A stretch of DNA of 64,000 nt from Piezodorus guildinii (Eukaryota > Arthropoda > Insecta > Hemiptera > Pentatomidae). A program made the position numbers and the translations under genes. Within the stretch, counting starts at the first letter, position 1, and the number at the start of each line of letters is the position of its first letter. Under the pieces are notes generated by a model. That model made no database searches. It had not been told where the DNA came from and saw nothing but the letters and a program-made list of their open reading frames with translations. Location: contig CM041297.1 of the NCBI GenBank assembly GCA_023052935.1, positions 52,247,917 to 52,311,916 on the forward strand, written 5' to 3'. Below are positions 32,095 to 43,869 of this stretch, piece by piece.

Positions 32095-32325
32095 CAGCGA
32101 ACCTTTAATATTAATACTTTTATTTAACATATTTGGACCTACGGGCTAGAACTGTGGAAACAGCTGAATTTCCAAAAATCTAACTCCTTAGATCAATAGT
32201 CGATACCCCATGTTATGTTCAGAACAAGATCTTAATATCCCATTTGTCCTTGATTTACTGTCACCAAAATTTTCAAAATTCCACAACACTTTTACTCGTC
32301 TTACTAATCCCGTAGTACAATACCT
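32095..32325 (+). pseudogene. Jockey-like LINE fragment
   Basis: GGGCTAGAACTGTGGAAACA near 32143 reads G-L-E-L-W-K, the segment after TYG in Jockey reverse transcriptases. Later bases (CTTAATATCCCATTTGTCCT near 32230) match the LNIPxVxDL segment of the 25499 copy. Frames are broken. It abuts a minus-strand Jockey copy at about 32326, tail to tail. Confidence 0.55.
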
Positions 32326-33070
32326 ATATTTTATTTTATTTATTGCAATTTACAACTGTATTATACAACATAATGAGTAAATGTGCAGATTGAAAAAAAG
32401 ACGTGAAAATCTCTTGAGAATGAACTACCCACTGGTAGCACTTCACCAAATATTTTAAGGCAGTACGTCCCGAGGCAATCTTTTTTTTATGTGGCCTCGG
32501 AGGGTTATCAGGACTATGTAAGGAAGATATATTACGGAAAAGTGGGTTTTTGTGGGCAGCGAGTTTAGAGTGAAAAGATGTCCACGGGCTATGTCTGTAA
32601 CAAATGAGATGTTAAGGTCATTATGGAGGATTTGATTTGTAACAAAATAAGGGGCTTTCAGGATTTAGCGAAGGCTTTTGGAATGTAAGGATTGGAGGCG
32701 GGATGAATTGGAGGGTTTATTTGAACCCCCAATACTGACTCTATATGTCCAAATAGGTCTGATAATAGTGATGTAAATGAGTCTTTTGTAATATACTGGA
32801 AGTTTTGAATGTTTGTCATGTAAGTGTTGTAGTAATCGGTGTCTTCGAGCAGTTTCTTGTCGTTTCAGTCTTGTGTGAGGATTCCAAGTAAGGCGCTTGT
32901 CAAGATAGAGACCTAGGTGTCGGATTTGTCGTACAGGAGTAAGTGTGATGTTATTTAAGGATACTGGGGGGGAGGGAGAGGGAGGCAGGAAGTAATCGGT
33001 TTGCGACAAGGGGTAAAGGTGATTAGGTGAGATTTGTTGGGATTTATTTGAATCCTCCAATTTTGACAAT
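32326..33070 (-). pseudogene. Jockey-like LINE reverse transcriptase C-terminal part
   Basis: A 134-codon open frame (33069-32665, minus) contains HLGLYLDKRLTWNPH, LIYITIIRPIWTYRVSI and NSSRLQSLHSKSLR. These are the post-catalytic thumb and C-terminal segments typical of the Jockey clade. Downstream the frame decays, but the sequence continues to the family 3' UTR (CAATTTACAACTGTATTATA at about 32346). There is no catalytic domain, so it is a 5'-truncated dead copy. It is the longest uninterrupted Jockey frame in the window. Confidence 0.8.
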
Positions 33071-33074
33071 ATTC

Positions 33075-33535
33075 TTCAATGTCTGCGGTTTGGGATGCAA
33101 TCCCTATCTAACTCCAACAATCTCTATAGCCTACGTCGTAGCCAGCAAAGGCAGTGACCCAGAAATCTTCCGTAAATATGCAACAGGATTGCTTACAGTG
33201 ACCATCTTAACAACTCATGTTTGATGTCAGAGAAGCGGATGAATGAGAGGCGCTGAGGTCTCCTAGGATTCTGCCTTCACATTCACTAGCGGACGCTTGA
33301 CTCGGAATTCCCAATGAAAATATTTTATATGGGTACGAATCTGGTAAAGGTTGCTTTTTAATTTTATTCTTATTTATATTCTTTATATTATTCCTTTATA
33401 TTTATTTTTATTTTTATTTTAACTTCTATTTAATTTTTACATATGATATGAATGGTTCCTTATAACTTTAATACTTATTGCCCCAGAGCGTGGAAGATTC
33501 TATTATTTCTCAATAAAAATAAAAATAAATAAGTA
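33075..33535 (+). mobile_element. LINE or SINE 3' end sharing a GAGGCGCTG block
   Basis: GAATGAGAGGCGCTGAGGTC near 33240 and the tail CTTATTGCCCCAGAGCGTGG with AAGATTCTATTATTTCTC (about 33475-33512) match 29886-30180. The frame upstream of 33224 reads SIAYVVASKGSDPEIFRKYA. It is protein-like but unassigned, and may be the last codons of this element's ORF. It begins right at the 5' edge of the minus-strand Jockey copy. Confidence 0.4.
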
Positions 33536-33799
33536 AAAGGATGTTCTACGGTAAAGTGTATAATATGAAAATGACAACGATCATATTAAAATTCTCTAAG
33601 ATAATTACAAATAAATCTTGGGCTACTCAAGTTAAAAAACCTAATATTTTACAGAGAAAATACAAGATGGAGAAGGATATACTAAGAAATATGTTCTGGG
33701 AATGCTTAATGTAATTCACAATGTAGCTCAGAGTATGCACGGATATTTATACAAATTCTGGTATTCAAAGCCTGCATGCACAAAAAGTAGAGCTTTCCT
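33536..33799. other. No gene seen
   Basis: AT-rich, no recognised feature. Confidence 0.4.
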
Positions 33800-34080
33800 T
33801 GATGTTATGATTTTAAAATGTAGTTTCAATAAGGGTAATCAAAAAAGGGGGGAGTAGGGTAGGGGATAGGATACTTTGCTAGTAATTTCAATATCTCGGG
33901 TTCGGTTTGGGCTGAGGCAGGACTTTTTTTTATAATTTTATAACAGAAGCGGATCAACCTAAGGACAGGAAGATACTCTTTAGAATATAACCTGGATAAG
34001 ATAGGTGACCTTAATCGGGAGAAAAGCCTGTCGGTTGACAGTGAATACGTCTGAACCACCTCCTTGTAGAATTGTTTACC
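33800..34080 (-). pseudogene. Possible LINE ORF2 C-terminal fragment
   Basis: A minus-strand frame of 77 codons (34059-33826) reads LVLRLIRFCYKIIKKS-like sequence with leucine/arginine-rich character. This resembles the RRxxxxLxFLYKxxxN stretch found near the end of several LINE ORF2 proteins. The assignment is tentative. Confidence 0.3.
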
Positions 34081-34296
34081 TAAAACCTATAATAGTCTCA
34101 CCTAAATATTCGAGAATCTTCAGGGATGACAGTGGCACTAATTTAAATCATATTTATCTAAATTATATTTTATTTAATTTGACCATGTTACGATGTTTCA
34201 TTTTATAAAGGTACCATTTTATTCAGTTTAAATTTATCATATTTATTAAGTAATTCTGATATAGAAAACCATTTATATGTCAATAATTTGTTGTCA

Positions 34297-34495
34297 AGTT
34301 TAATCAGAATAAGGATCTTAAAGAAGTACCGGGCATCGCACAGACTCGGGAAGAAACTTTTACGTTTCCTCCGAGGAGCTTCACAACTAAGTAATTTTTA
34401 CTCCCATTAATAAATCCTAGGGCCACCTGCTATATTTGAACACGCTACCGTGGGTATAGAAGGCTGTTATGCTATCTACTGCACCACAGGTAACC
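34297..34495 (-). mobile_element. SINE family 2 copy
   Basis: The minus-strand head begins GGTTACCTGTGGTGCAGTAG, then AACAGCCTTCTATACCCACG and a TTATTAATGGGAGTAAAAA block. The left end (AAGGATCTTAAAGAAGTACC on the plus strand) is the family's GGTACTTCTTTAAGATCC. The final tail is missing. Confidence 0.65.
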
Positions 34496-36319
34496 AGTAT
34501 GGCTATAGTTATGAATAAAATAAAATTTTATTATGAAAAATAAATGAGAGGAAATATGTCTTACAATTACTTATTTCAACCAGCTGCTTTATTTCTGATT
34601 GTTGCCTATTATTTTAATTATATAAACATATTAACCGGTATAAAATAGTCCGTATTATTAATCATATCTTATTAATTATCTACAAACAACAAAAAAGAAA
34701 TAACTTCCGTTTTTAAATTTTTTTTAAAGATCAGGCGACTGGACAAAGTACTCAAAATAATTTTTTGACAAAAACGCGATTCCAATCAAACTACTGAAGT
34801 TAAAATGATTCGGTTATGGTTAGGTTAAAACCAAGAGCTTTTTCATCCTTAAAAGCAGATTGAGAGAAAAAACAAATTGATGATCGGTTTACTCAATATT
34901 ATTCAACCTTTTGAATAATTTATACGTCTGAGTTTATTCTTGGGCCGGAAGGGGAGAAATCTTGATTTAAAGTGTTTTCATAGCGCATTGTTGGAAGTTG
35001 TCATTGTGCTCATATTTTTGTCAGTGAAATCTTTTTTTAAATTTTCCTTATAAGAAAGACTAAAACTATCACCAAAATTAAAAAAAAAAATTATAATTCG
35101 TAGTTAAAGCGACGCAATTACTTTTATTATAACTTTTATAAATACCATGAAAGGTAGTCAAAATTCTAAGGCTTTTACCTTATTTTCATTGTTTGTTTAA
35201 CAAACAGTAAAGAATATTAAAAAAACATTCAAAGTTATTAGACACTAGTTTTAAAGATAATTTAATCTAAGCAAAAAAAAAAACATGTAAAAAATATATA
35301 AATAAGTATAAAAATAAAAATAACATTTTTTCAGACTATAAGGTTCCAAATAAATTTAATTAACATTTAAATCCACCACTAATCTTTACAACTCATCCTA
35401 AGGACTTCTGATGCAGTAGACAGATTTTGTGATACGTTGCTTATTGCTAATATATTTTTTTTTTCTTTCAAATCACAAAAATGTCAGAATATTTGAGTAT
35501 GCTTAAATATAAGTAATTCTTTATTTTTACCTTCTATTTTTTTTTAGTGTACTTTATTTTCGAAATAATGACTGAATACACAAATGAAGATCTGTGACAG
35601 TTTTTTCCATCTATAATTCAGCCGATCATACCATAGATTATATTACACGTTAGTACTGATTACCACTCTAGTGACTCATTATTCATCCTGAACGTTTTTA
35701 ACTACTTTACACGCCCATTTCAATAGTTACAACAATATATCATCGATTAATTACATCGGGTATAGGTCACGCAATGCAATGTTTCAGTAAATCTCCCTTC
35801 GAACCCTTCACTCCTTTTTTTACAGACTCAAACCTTTTTTTTGTCATTATGTTTAATATAATTAAGAAAGGAATATGGTTAGCTAAAAAACTAATGCGTG
35901 ATAGTTATTAGTATGAATAATTACTAATTTCATTAGGATTTTACATTGATTATAATGAGGTGTCCAATGGCTTCTGTTCTAGGGACTAGTAAAAAAAAAA
36001 AAGTTGAAAAACATTATGTGGTCAAGTTGGTTTCCTATAATTATATATTATACCTAAAATTCGCCATCGTTTACTATTCAAAAAATTAATTTGCTTGGAT
36101 TGACATAAAAAATGGTTCTTTGTAACTGTAAGCTTTCAAACATATTATTATTCCACCTTTATTTTAATATTACAAACAATAATTTGTGATTAGTACATAA
36201 TGTTTCTTACAGAAATTATTGTAAATGTTATGAACTTTATTGCAGATACGCTGCCTATGAAATCCAAAAAGGATGCACATTGTTTTGAATAGAATAATCT
36301 TATCTTCAAGGAAAAGGGA
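34496..36319. other. No gene seen
   Basis: Long AT-rich stretch with poly-A and poly-T runs. No sustained frame, RNA gene or family repeat was recognised. Confidence 0.5.
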
Positions 36320-36465
36320 GGATAGAGCACAAGTTCACGGTACGGTTCGAACCCTGGCTGAGGCAAAATCATTTATTTTGTTATTTAAGCCGTGGAGCGA
36401 CACTGGGGTATGGAGACCCTTCTGGGGAACTAAGCTTAGCCAAGAAGCAGCACGAATCTCAAGAT
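36320..36465 (+). mobile_element. SINE family 1, internally deleted copy
   Basis: GGATAGAGCACAAGTTCACG and GGTTCGAACCCTGGCTGAGG correspond to the A- and B-box region. ATTTATTTTGTTATTTAAGC and GGTATGGAGACCCTTCTGGG follow. The sequence then jumps from CTAAGCTTAGCC to GCACGAATCTC, skipping most of the 3' body. Confidence 0.65.
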
Positions 36466-36625
36466 CATTTATGCGTTGTACAGGTACAGGTATGTTCCAC
36501 ATTTTTTGGCCTTGGATTTAGAAAAAAAAAATTAATATAAAAGTTTTAGAAACTTTTAAACGGTTTTAAATAATATTTAACCTTTTCTGCACTAAATAGC
36601 TTGAATAGGAATATATTTAAGGTTA

Positions 36626-37452
36626 AAAAATCTGGTGCGGGCAACACATGACTTTGACTTACCTCCATTGATTAAAGAATTTTCAAATACAGTTAGAGAT
36701 AAAAATGAGTGAAACTTATAAAACATTAATTAAATTGAATTTCTTTAGAAACATGTGTTTGATTAAAAACTAAATTATTTTATTATCTAAAACAATCAGT
36801 TAGTTTTATTGCCTTTTCATCACTCTTTATGAGCTTTTACAAGCTTGTGTGTAAGATAATATTTGTTTCTAATATCTTGAGCATTCCAACTGTACATCTA
36901 TATTACTGTTCTTATTTTCAAAAACAAAAAATTAAAGGACTTTAGAGGGAAAAAATGAGAATATCAGCATTTAAGCGATATCAGATTATTTCAATCAGAA
37001 TGAAACCTACATGATATTAAAGCCCATTACATTTTACATCGATAAAGCTAGTTTAGTTAATTAGTTTAGTTATTTTTTTAGTTTAGTTAAATTAGTTAAT
37101 TAGTTTAGTTAGTTTAGTTTAGTTAATAAAAATCGTTAGAGCCGTCTTTGAGACAATCGTAAAAAAGTGCAAAATGCATGTATAAAGTTGCTCTTTCTGC
37201 TGATTTTGAAGAAAAAGGTTCTGTAACATCTTGGTTGTGTAGTTGTCTCAAATATGAAATTCAGTTTCATAGGACCTTTTGTTTTCGTGCTGGAGTTACC
37301 ACACACACACAAAGACCTTATTGCGGGACTTGGCCATTTGGACTCAGGAGACCCTAAAACGTGTATTTCCGTTGAAAACTGAAATTCGAAAATTTTCACG
37401 ATAGCAATACTTTCCCTTACTAAACATTTCATATATAGGTAAGTGAAAGTAA
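36626..37452 (-). repeat. Family C repeat, near full length
   Basis: On the plus strand it opens AATCTGGTGCGGGCAACACA and closes ATATAGGTAAGTGAAAGTAA. CACACACACACAAAGACC near 37298 marks the (GT)n site. A TTAGTTTAGTTAA-type minisatellite (37047-37125) is inserted or expanded inside it. The 136-codon minus-strand frame across 37136-37546 reads through the repeat and has no domain, so it is not called a gene. Confidence 0.7.
37047..37125. repeat. TTAGTTTAGTTAA-type minisatellite
   Basis: Imperfect tandem units of TAGTTTAGTTAAT occur within the family C copy. Other copies lack it, so it expanded after insertion. Confidence 0.75.
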
Positions 37453-38505
37453 ATATAGAAACAAATACAGCTTCTTTAATAAATAAATAATATACAAATT
37501 TTGATACATTGGTGTTTTCATATACACTTTGACTCCAGAAGATCAAAGTTGGAGACGTTCATATTTCGGTCAACATGATCAGAAGCTTTCTTTAAATCAA
37601 GCGCATTGTTGGCCTCAGATCTTGGACAATAACAATAGTCGAAGATCCCAAACCTTGACCGGCTTTGTGGTGATGAAGTTTTTGTTTTCACCCATTCTGG
37701 CGAAAAACAGTTTTGAAAAAAAAAAATCGAGATGTGCAGTGATGAGTGGGCGATCGTGATATGCCAGGCTTGTAGTGCGAGAATGTGAAATAGCCGACTA
37801 CGAAGCACGGCACCTAGGATTTATGGGGCTACGACTTTCGCGAAGCCTCTGCTTTCGATAACCATAGTTTATCATCTCTGAAAATAAAGTGGTGTAAGTG
37901 ATCAATGGATTCCGTAACTACTGACAGAATGTGGGACCCGGGAGCTCCCTTTGAGCCGGGCGGGCTTCAGTAGGTCACTCCTTCTCGGCATGTAAACAGT
38001 TTATCTTAAACTTCTAATCAAGTTTAAAAGATTTTTTTTTTTTTTTGCATTTCTAACATATACAAATCAATTTTATAAAATATTAATAAATTATATATAA
38101 AATAAAGAATTAATATAATATATGCTAAGCCTAATAAAAATCACTTCTACCTAATACAAGACACAAACATACAGCACATTGAGTGCAGAATCTACCAGAG
38201 ATAGAGCTCCAATATAAATGTTCACGATAGGTTTTGGGGCCACTGCCGTTTCAAACTTCTAGGAGGATGGTAAGGGTGTGTGGATTTAGAGGATTGGGTT
38301 GATGAATAAGGTTCTGATGGACTTGGAAAGATTTGGATGGAATAAGGTCTAAAATAAATATAATATTTAGGTCGTGGTGTAACATACGGTTGGTGACATA
38401 ATAAGGAATATTAACTATTGGTCGGAAGACTTTGGATTAAAAGGATTTATGGTTTCCATGAATCGTTTAAAATAAATAATATTTTGAATAAGTGCTCTAA
38501 TGTAT

Positions 38506-38508
<3 letters not shown>
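37453..38508. other. No gene seen; island at about 37540-38000
   Basis: Opposite-strand overlapping frames at 37518-37808 show no recognisable domain. The island is non-repetitive. A T-run lies at 38032-38046. Confidence 0.35.

Positions 38509-38578
<70 letters not shown>
38509..38578. repeat. (AT)n microsatellite, ~70 bp
   Basis: Pure alternating AT. Frames crossing it translate as I-Y repeats and are artefacts. Confidence 0.95.
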
Positions 38579-38581
<3 letters not shown>

Positions 38582-38742
38582 CAGTTATATAAAAACAATA
38601 TAATAATTTAATAAAATTGTATCATGAAAATATACTATTATGAAATATTATTCTTATACTCTTGCAATATTACCATATGAATAAAAATCTGTAATATTCT
38701 TTCATTACTATTTAAATGAACAGCGTTGCAATGCTGATTGTT

Positions 38743-39012
38743 AGGGGTCACTTGTGGTGTAGTGGTAAGCATAACAGCCTTCTATGCCCAACATTGCGGC
38801 TACAAACCTGACAAGTGACCCTAGGATTTTTTAATGGGAGAAAAAATCCTTGGTTATTCTTTCCTACGGAGGACGTGAAATGTTGGTTCCGATCCTGTGT
38901 GATGTCAGGTACTTCTTAAAGATTCATATCTAAATAACACCTGTATAGGCAAAATTTAGGACTTCCAGCAACTTCCGATTAGGCACAGTAGCATAGAAGT
39001 GAAATGAAAGAA
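38743..39012 (+). mobile_element. SINE family 2, near full-length copy
   Basis: The head GGGGTCACTTGTGGTGTAGT and GTAAGCATAACAGCCTTCTA are well preserved. The body has TTTTTTAATGGGAGAAAAAA, GTGTGATGTCAGGTACTTCT and a GTATAGGCAAAATTTAGGAC block. The 3' end is A-rich (about 39004-39019). The next family 2 copy, 140 bases on, lies on the opposite strand. Confidence 0.75.
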
Positions 39013-39149
39013 AAAAAAAATTAATGAGATTATATTATAAGGTTTAGAAGATTACATTGAGGACCAGAGTACATTGGTACATCAGCACACAAGTACTGAT
39101 GTAAATACAGCGGTAAATTTCAATAAATACATATTTTTTTAAATTATTT

Positions 39150-39394
39150 GTTTGTTTGTTTATTTAACGACACTTTATGCTACTGTGGCTAATCAGACGA
39201 TGCCCCAGTGGGAGTCCTAAATTTCGCCTATCCAGGTTTAGTTAGGATTGGGACCATTAACGCCCCCTTCGAAGGACGGGATAACTAAGGATTTTTTAAT
39301 CCCATTAAAAAATGCTAGGACCACCTGCGAGTTTCAACCTGTGTCCTTTGGCCTACATGGCTGTTATGCTAGCCACCATACTACAGGTGATCCC
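39150..39394 (-). mobile_element. SINE family 2 copy with 12 bp duplication
   Basis: The plus-strand left end GTTTGTTTGTTTATTTAACG is the complement of the family tail, and the minus-strand head near 39394 reads GGATCACCTGTAGTATGGTG. TTTAAATTATTT occurs immediately on both sides (39138-39149 and 39395-39406), an exact 12-base target duplication. The duplication indicates a comparatively recent LINE-driven insertion. Confidence 0.8.
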
Positions 39395-39406
39395 TTTAAA
39401 TTATTT

Positions 39407-40269
39407 TGAGTAGAGAAGAAAATAATAATTGTGTGATGCCTGGACAACATTTTATTTATAATAGTTAAATGCAATACAACCGAGCAGTACTACCAACTCC
39501 GTTGAATATGTATTTGTTTTTGGATTACTGAATTAAGCTACTGAACTTGTGGACTCTTGAAAATTACGTAAGAGCGTTGGTGGAAAAGAAAGTAAAAGAT
39601 TTCGGAAGGCATGAAGGAAGGTTGGCCCGAAAACGAGGCGTTATTTATTGCAAAAGTGACGAATGGAGGAAACGGCAGAGAGTAAGTTATATAAGATTTG
39701 AAACAAGAGTTTTTAGGCCGCTGAGCGGCTAACCCCGGTTCGCGAGTGATTGATTAAAAAACTCCCCACCTCCGGAAAATAAGGCGGCTGGAGAGGAATT
39801 TTAAAAAGGGAGTTCCCAAGCAAAGGGGACGAGACAGTCAATATTATTACAGGAGCCGTATCCCCAACCTTCAAGGAGCTGCTTTATGTTTAATTGCGCC
39901 CTCAGATCCTCCTTTTATCTTATAACGAATGGCAAGGGATGTGTGGGTTCGAGACCTGCAGAGAGGCGGATCGAAGCGCATTAGCGTTTTCCTTATTAGG
40001 TTCCGTTTTTTTGCCGAACCACACTCGAACAACTCTCCACACTTACACAATCGATCCCTGCTCGAGCGTAACAAACGGCAGCTGTGTGTGTGCCTAAGGC
40101 TCTTCTGCAATCCCTGAATCTATTTTCACAAGAAGAGGAAAAATACCTCGATAAGTGGATGCGTCATTAAGGCGAGTTCTCACAAGTAGATACAACCAAA
40201 TTATTTTTCTTAGTTGTTTTTAATAATTTGTAAATAATTTTTTTGTATTTAAAAAAAAAAAAAAAAAAA
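39407..40269. other. No confident gene; island at about 39540-40140
   Basis: This is one of the longest non-repetitive islands. Short overlapping frames (39547-39732 plus; 39871-40117 on both strands) lack recognisable domains. An A-run at 40251-40269 is the tail region of the following minus-strand SINE or a slippage tract. Confidence 0.35.
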
Positions 40270-40490
40270 GTACAGCTACAACCCATGAAGGGTCTTGGGC
40301 TCAGTACACAAAGAGATTGGTACTGTTTCTATGCCAACGGCCGTTCAATGAGGTGATTAGGCCTTGATCACGCTCAGCCGCCAGATTTTTTCCCCAATTG
40401 TTTTAGATACCCACATTATAGAGGCTAGATTCGAACCCAGGACCGGGGAACAGTAGACTAATGCTCTATCCACTAGTCCACGCCGTCCCG
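40270..40490 (-). mobile_element. SINE family 1 copy
   Basis: The minus-strand head ends near 40490 (GGGACGGCGTGGACTAGTGG), with the B box GGGTTCGAATCTAG near 40430-40440. The 3' body has ATCAAGGCCTAATCACCTCA near 40365 and CATGGGTTGTAGCTGTAC at 40270-40288. The segment with the ATTATTTATTCTG block is deleted. Confidence 0.75.
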
Positions 40491-40739
40491 CATCTTTTGT
40501 AATCAAAATAATAAATATTCCTAACAATATTATACTTCTTCTTTTGGTTTAATAGATATAAGATTTTTTGTGGCAAATACAAAGGAAATAATTTTATTTG
40601 AAAATTCACAACGTTTCGGCTTCTAAAATATGTTTTATGGTATTAATTTACATGTTATTTTTCCCCAAATTTGTGTACATTAATTGATTTAAAGTAATTT
40701 AATTTTAAAGAGACTTATCTCAACAATGTAAAATTATTT
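40491..40739. other. No gene seen; possible Penelope-like trace near 40605-40630
   Basis: AACGTTTCGGCTTCTAAAAT (plus strand) is the complement of a GAAGCCGAAACGTT phrase like those downstream of hammerhead cores elsewhere here. No stem II or CUGANGA was found. Confidence 0.3.
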
Positions 40740-41090
40740 TTGTACATTAGTCACATAAGTTTATGCCCTAATCGCCACTTTAAATTATCTTCCACAACTT
40801 TGTACGTAAGGAAACTTTTTTTTTTAATACATTTAGCTTTCCAATGCTGTATTATGCATCTATATTTTTATTCTTGAAAAAGATTTGTCAAATATTTTAG
40901 CTCTTTTCTCCTTCAATCACTTTTCAAATTCGTTTAACTTGATATTATAGTATTGAAGTATATGGGTTACACTTACATATCATCGAACAAGATGATATGG
41001 GTAATTTATTTGGAATCTATAAAACTAAAGGTACATTAGAGGGAGAACATTTAAAATATCAGCATATAACCCCAGTTAGTCTATAATCAA
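40740..41090 (-). repeat. Family C repeat, 3' half
   Basis: The complement of the last third of family C is recognisable: TTAGCTTTCCAATGCTGTAT near 40836, TTTGGAATCTATAAAACTAA near 41009 and AATATCAGCATATAACCCC near 41054 correspond in order to blocks of the 24499-25383 copy. Both ends are missing. Confidence 0.5.
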
Positions 41091-41385
41091 GAATTCACCT
41101 CTTCGTAGATCCAAGAATATTAACAAAATAAAGTGCTTTGCAATAAAAATTAAATTATTTAATTATCATTATTATGCATAAATGTTCCATATAAAATGTA
41201 TCAATTGCTTTATCAGCGGTGTCGTGGGCTTACACATGTAAAAAACATTTTTTTAAAAGGTATACTTTAATTTACCTATTAAATTTAATTGTTATATTGG
41301 ATCTATAAGTTTTTACTTAATTTACTGTTTTGTGCCCAAGGCGTAGGGCTTCTATACGCGACTGGCTTGAGTGGGAATACTGCTA

Positions 41386-41387
<2 letters not shown>

Positions 41388-41434
<47 letters not shown>

Positions 41435-41453
41435 ATATATATATATATATATA
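41388..41453. repeat. (TA)n microsatellite, ~66 bp
   Basis: Alternating TA with one TTTT interruption near 41431. Confidence 0.95.
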
Positions 41454-41816
41454 TTCTTTCTATTGTATAAAATACGTAGCATTTCCATTTTAATTTAGTC
41501 GTTCATGGAAGGAAAATTGGTTTCACACACTGTCGAATTTTTATCATTATTAAATACTATTAGTTGGTTTTGGCGTCTCAAGCCTCCATATTCATGTTTA
41601 AACATTTTCACGATTTACCTAAGGAAAAATAAATTATTTTTTTGATACCACTCAAGCAATTACTATTTGAATTCATTCACCTCTCCATAGATTTAACCAT
41701 ATTACAAAAATCAGGTGCTGGCAACTCACGACTACCACTCGGCACGATTGTTAAGCTCAGTTTAATATATAAGGTTGAGTTAATATAAGGTTGAAGAATC
41801 ACATTCAGTTTGATAT
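41454..41816. other. No gene; possible family C terminus at 41705-41750
   Basis: AAAATCAGGTGCTGGCAACT followed by CACGACTACCACT resembles the AATCTGGTGCGGGCAACACA terminus of family C in minus orientation, but the body does not follow. Confidence 0.35.
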
Positions 41817-41995
41817 TTTATAGGGTAGGATCATCACACCCAACGCCGAGTTTTGTGAGTTGCATCCAGTTGAGTGACGTGTCTCACATATTCGGGGAAA
41901 GGCTGTGAGTGAACCAATATTTATTTACATCCTTGAATAAGTCCTCGCGGGACCGGGATTAAAACTTACCACTTTTGGCCATATTGTCTTGTATT
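41817..41995 (-). mobile_element. SINE family 3 copy
   Basis: TAGGGTAGGATCATCAC and GGGACCGGGATTAAAACTTA align with 16418-16595. On the minus strand the second block reads as a degenerate B box. GTGAGTTGCATCCAG in between is shared in position but diverged. Confidence 0.5.
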
Positions 41996-42742
41996 GTTTA
42001 TAACATAATAAGGTATATAAAAAAATAACCCTGGACTTAAATAGTATAATCGAAAACCAATATTATTCCCTTGATAGGTTGTTTATAAATATACAATATA
42101 TTACATTTTCCCAAGAAAATATGTGCCTGGCGAATTCGGAAAAGTAAACAAAAATTCATATTTCACTTCATGAGCAGAAATTAACCACACGAAAATGACC
42201 AATGTATTGGAACGAAATATTGAAAACATGGATATGCCTCTAGAATAGTGTAGATGTCATATTCCACAAAATGATCAACCACAAAATGACCTGTTGACAA
42301 TAGGCAAGACAAAAAGATCTGTGTGACGTGTGACACAGATCCGATAAGAATATGTAACATGCCTTGATACCGAGATAAGTTTATGACCGTTAACTTCCGA
42401 CTCGGACCATCCGTCAGTTTAGGTAACACTGCTACATTTCTTTCCAGCAAATTATATAAAATGAGACACCATTACCTTCTTTTTTACGACGCGGTAGTGA
42501 TATAAGGAGGCAACAGTGAATCGATCGCCTTGGGAGACTTTTTCTTTCGCGACCATGCTTGATTTAGCGCGCTATTTGAAGCTTATCAGGCATCTCCTAA
42601 AACGTACTAGGGTCGTATACAAAAATTTTCTAAATAGAAAAATATTTTTTCATCCCTCCGAAAGTATAAATAGAGAAAGTAATATAAAATATAACATATC
42701 AATCGAAAGTAGTTATTCAGAACAAAATTGAACTGTAGAGCC
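41996..42742. other. No gene recognised
   Basis: A minus-strand frame (42181-42450) and a plus-strand frame (42516-42731) show no known domain. The segment 42200-42600 is non-repetitive and of balanced composition. Confidence 0.35.
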
Positions 42743-43150
42743 TATTTTTTTTTTTTTTCGTTTGGGCTATGTAAGTAGCACGGTGCTTGTGTTTACATCT
42801 GTTGTCTTCCACTTCTGGCGTGTTGGCCAGTTGCTTTCCTGCCGATACCTTTAGCTTTTCTGTTGGCGCAGTATTCTTTCATTTTTCTGCTGAACTATAC
42901 CTTACATTCCTCACACCATTTCTTGGATGCGTTGTGATGTTGTAATGGACTTGAGGAAAGGTCTTGTTTGAACGGTCAGGCGGTAGCGACTTCTGTCGTT
43001 GTTGATATCTTACTGAATATTAAGCTCTGGTATGTTCGATCCACTGGGATCCAATGACTTTTCTCTTGTTGGCTACTCTAACGATATTGTGGGACAGCCT
43101 GTGATGGTCCATTCTGTACAGATTGCCATAGAAAGTCAAAGCTACACTAA
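42743..43150 (-). pseudogene. LINE ORF2 C-terminal region with poly-A, decayed
   Basis: On the minus strand, with frame changes, the sequence reads YRMDHHRLSHNIVRV, DRSRYRLTVQTRPF and IGRKATGQHARSGRQQM. These resemble the arginine-rich C-terminal tail of some insect LINE ORF2 proteins. The plus-strand T-run at about 42746-42759 is the copy's poly-A tail. Several stops break the frame. The clade could not be assigned. Confidence 0.5.
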
Positions 43151-43202
43151 TTAATAAATAAAATTAAAAAAAGACAGAGTTGAAATATTTTTAAACTATT
43201 AT

Positions 43203-43203
43203 A

Positions 43204-43267
<64 letters not shown>
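43203..43267. repeat. (TA)n microsatellite, ~65 bp
   Basis: Alternating TA with single G interruptions near 43217. Confidence 0.95.
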
Positions 43268-43272
<5 letters not shown>

Positions 43273-43869
43273 ATATACATAATTACCAACCGCTTGTCAA
43301 CTGTTAAGGAGGAAACTCAAATTTTGAGATTTTCGCAGTTCAACAAATACCATGAACATTTATGCGGCACCCTATATATGTATATATATATAGTTGTATT
43401 AAAATATTGTTAGACCTATGAAAGTTTTAGACTTTCCGATCTTTTACAAGGGGTATGAAACAATTATGGAGTTAGTATTAACAACATAAATAAATACTAT
43501 TTAATAGAGATCTACGAAATAATAAAATACTACGATCAAAGTTGTATAAACATAAAGATTTGAACATTAATCTTCTGTCTCTCCAATTTCCGAAGAATCC
43601 TAATTAGTTTTCTACTTTCAATTAAAATTAATGACAAAGCAGATAGAAACGTTAATATACCTATTATATTTGATGTTATCTTGGTTTTGCACTTATTATA
43701 ATATTAGTATATTGTTAAAAAAACACTGTTATGATTTTTTAATGAAAGTTGTATATATGTACATATTTCTTATTATGTTTATTATCTGGTTTAATTTTCA
43801 ATATTATTATTTGAGGCTGCTTTTTAATCCATTGTTTGTAATTTCTATTGTTTCTTTGTATTGTTTTTG
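43268..43869. other. No gene recognised
   Basis: AT-rich sequence; the end near 43800-43870 may be 3' UTR of the LINE tail that follows. Confidence 0.35.

Noticed and set aside
37136..37546. 136-codon minus-strand open frame
   Set aside because: Most of it runs through a family C repeat whose other copies are not open in this frame; no domain is recognisable.
38418..38603. Open frame translating to I-Y repeats, with similar ones at 41289-41498 and 43216-43413
   Set aside because: They are translations of (TA)n microsatellites and have no independent support.
42181..42450. 89-codon minus-strand open frame
   Set aside because: No domain or family match by eye. The neighbouring plus-strand frame is equally open, which argues for chance.
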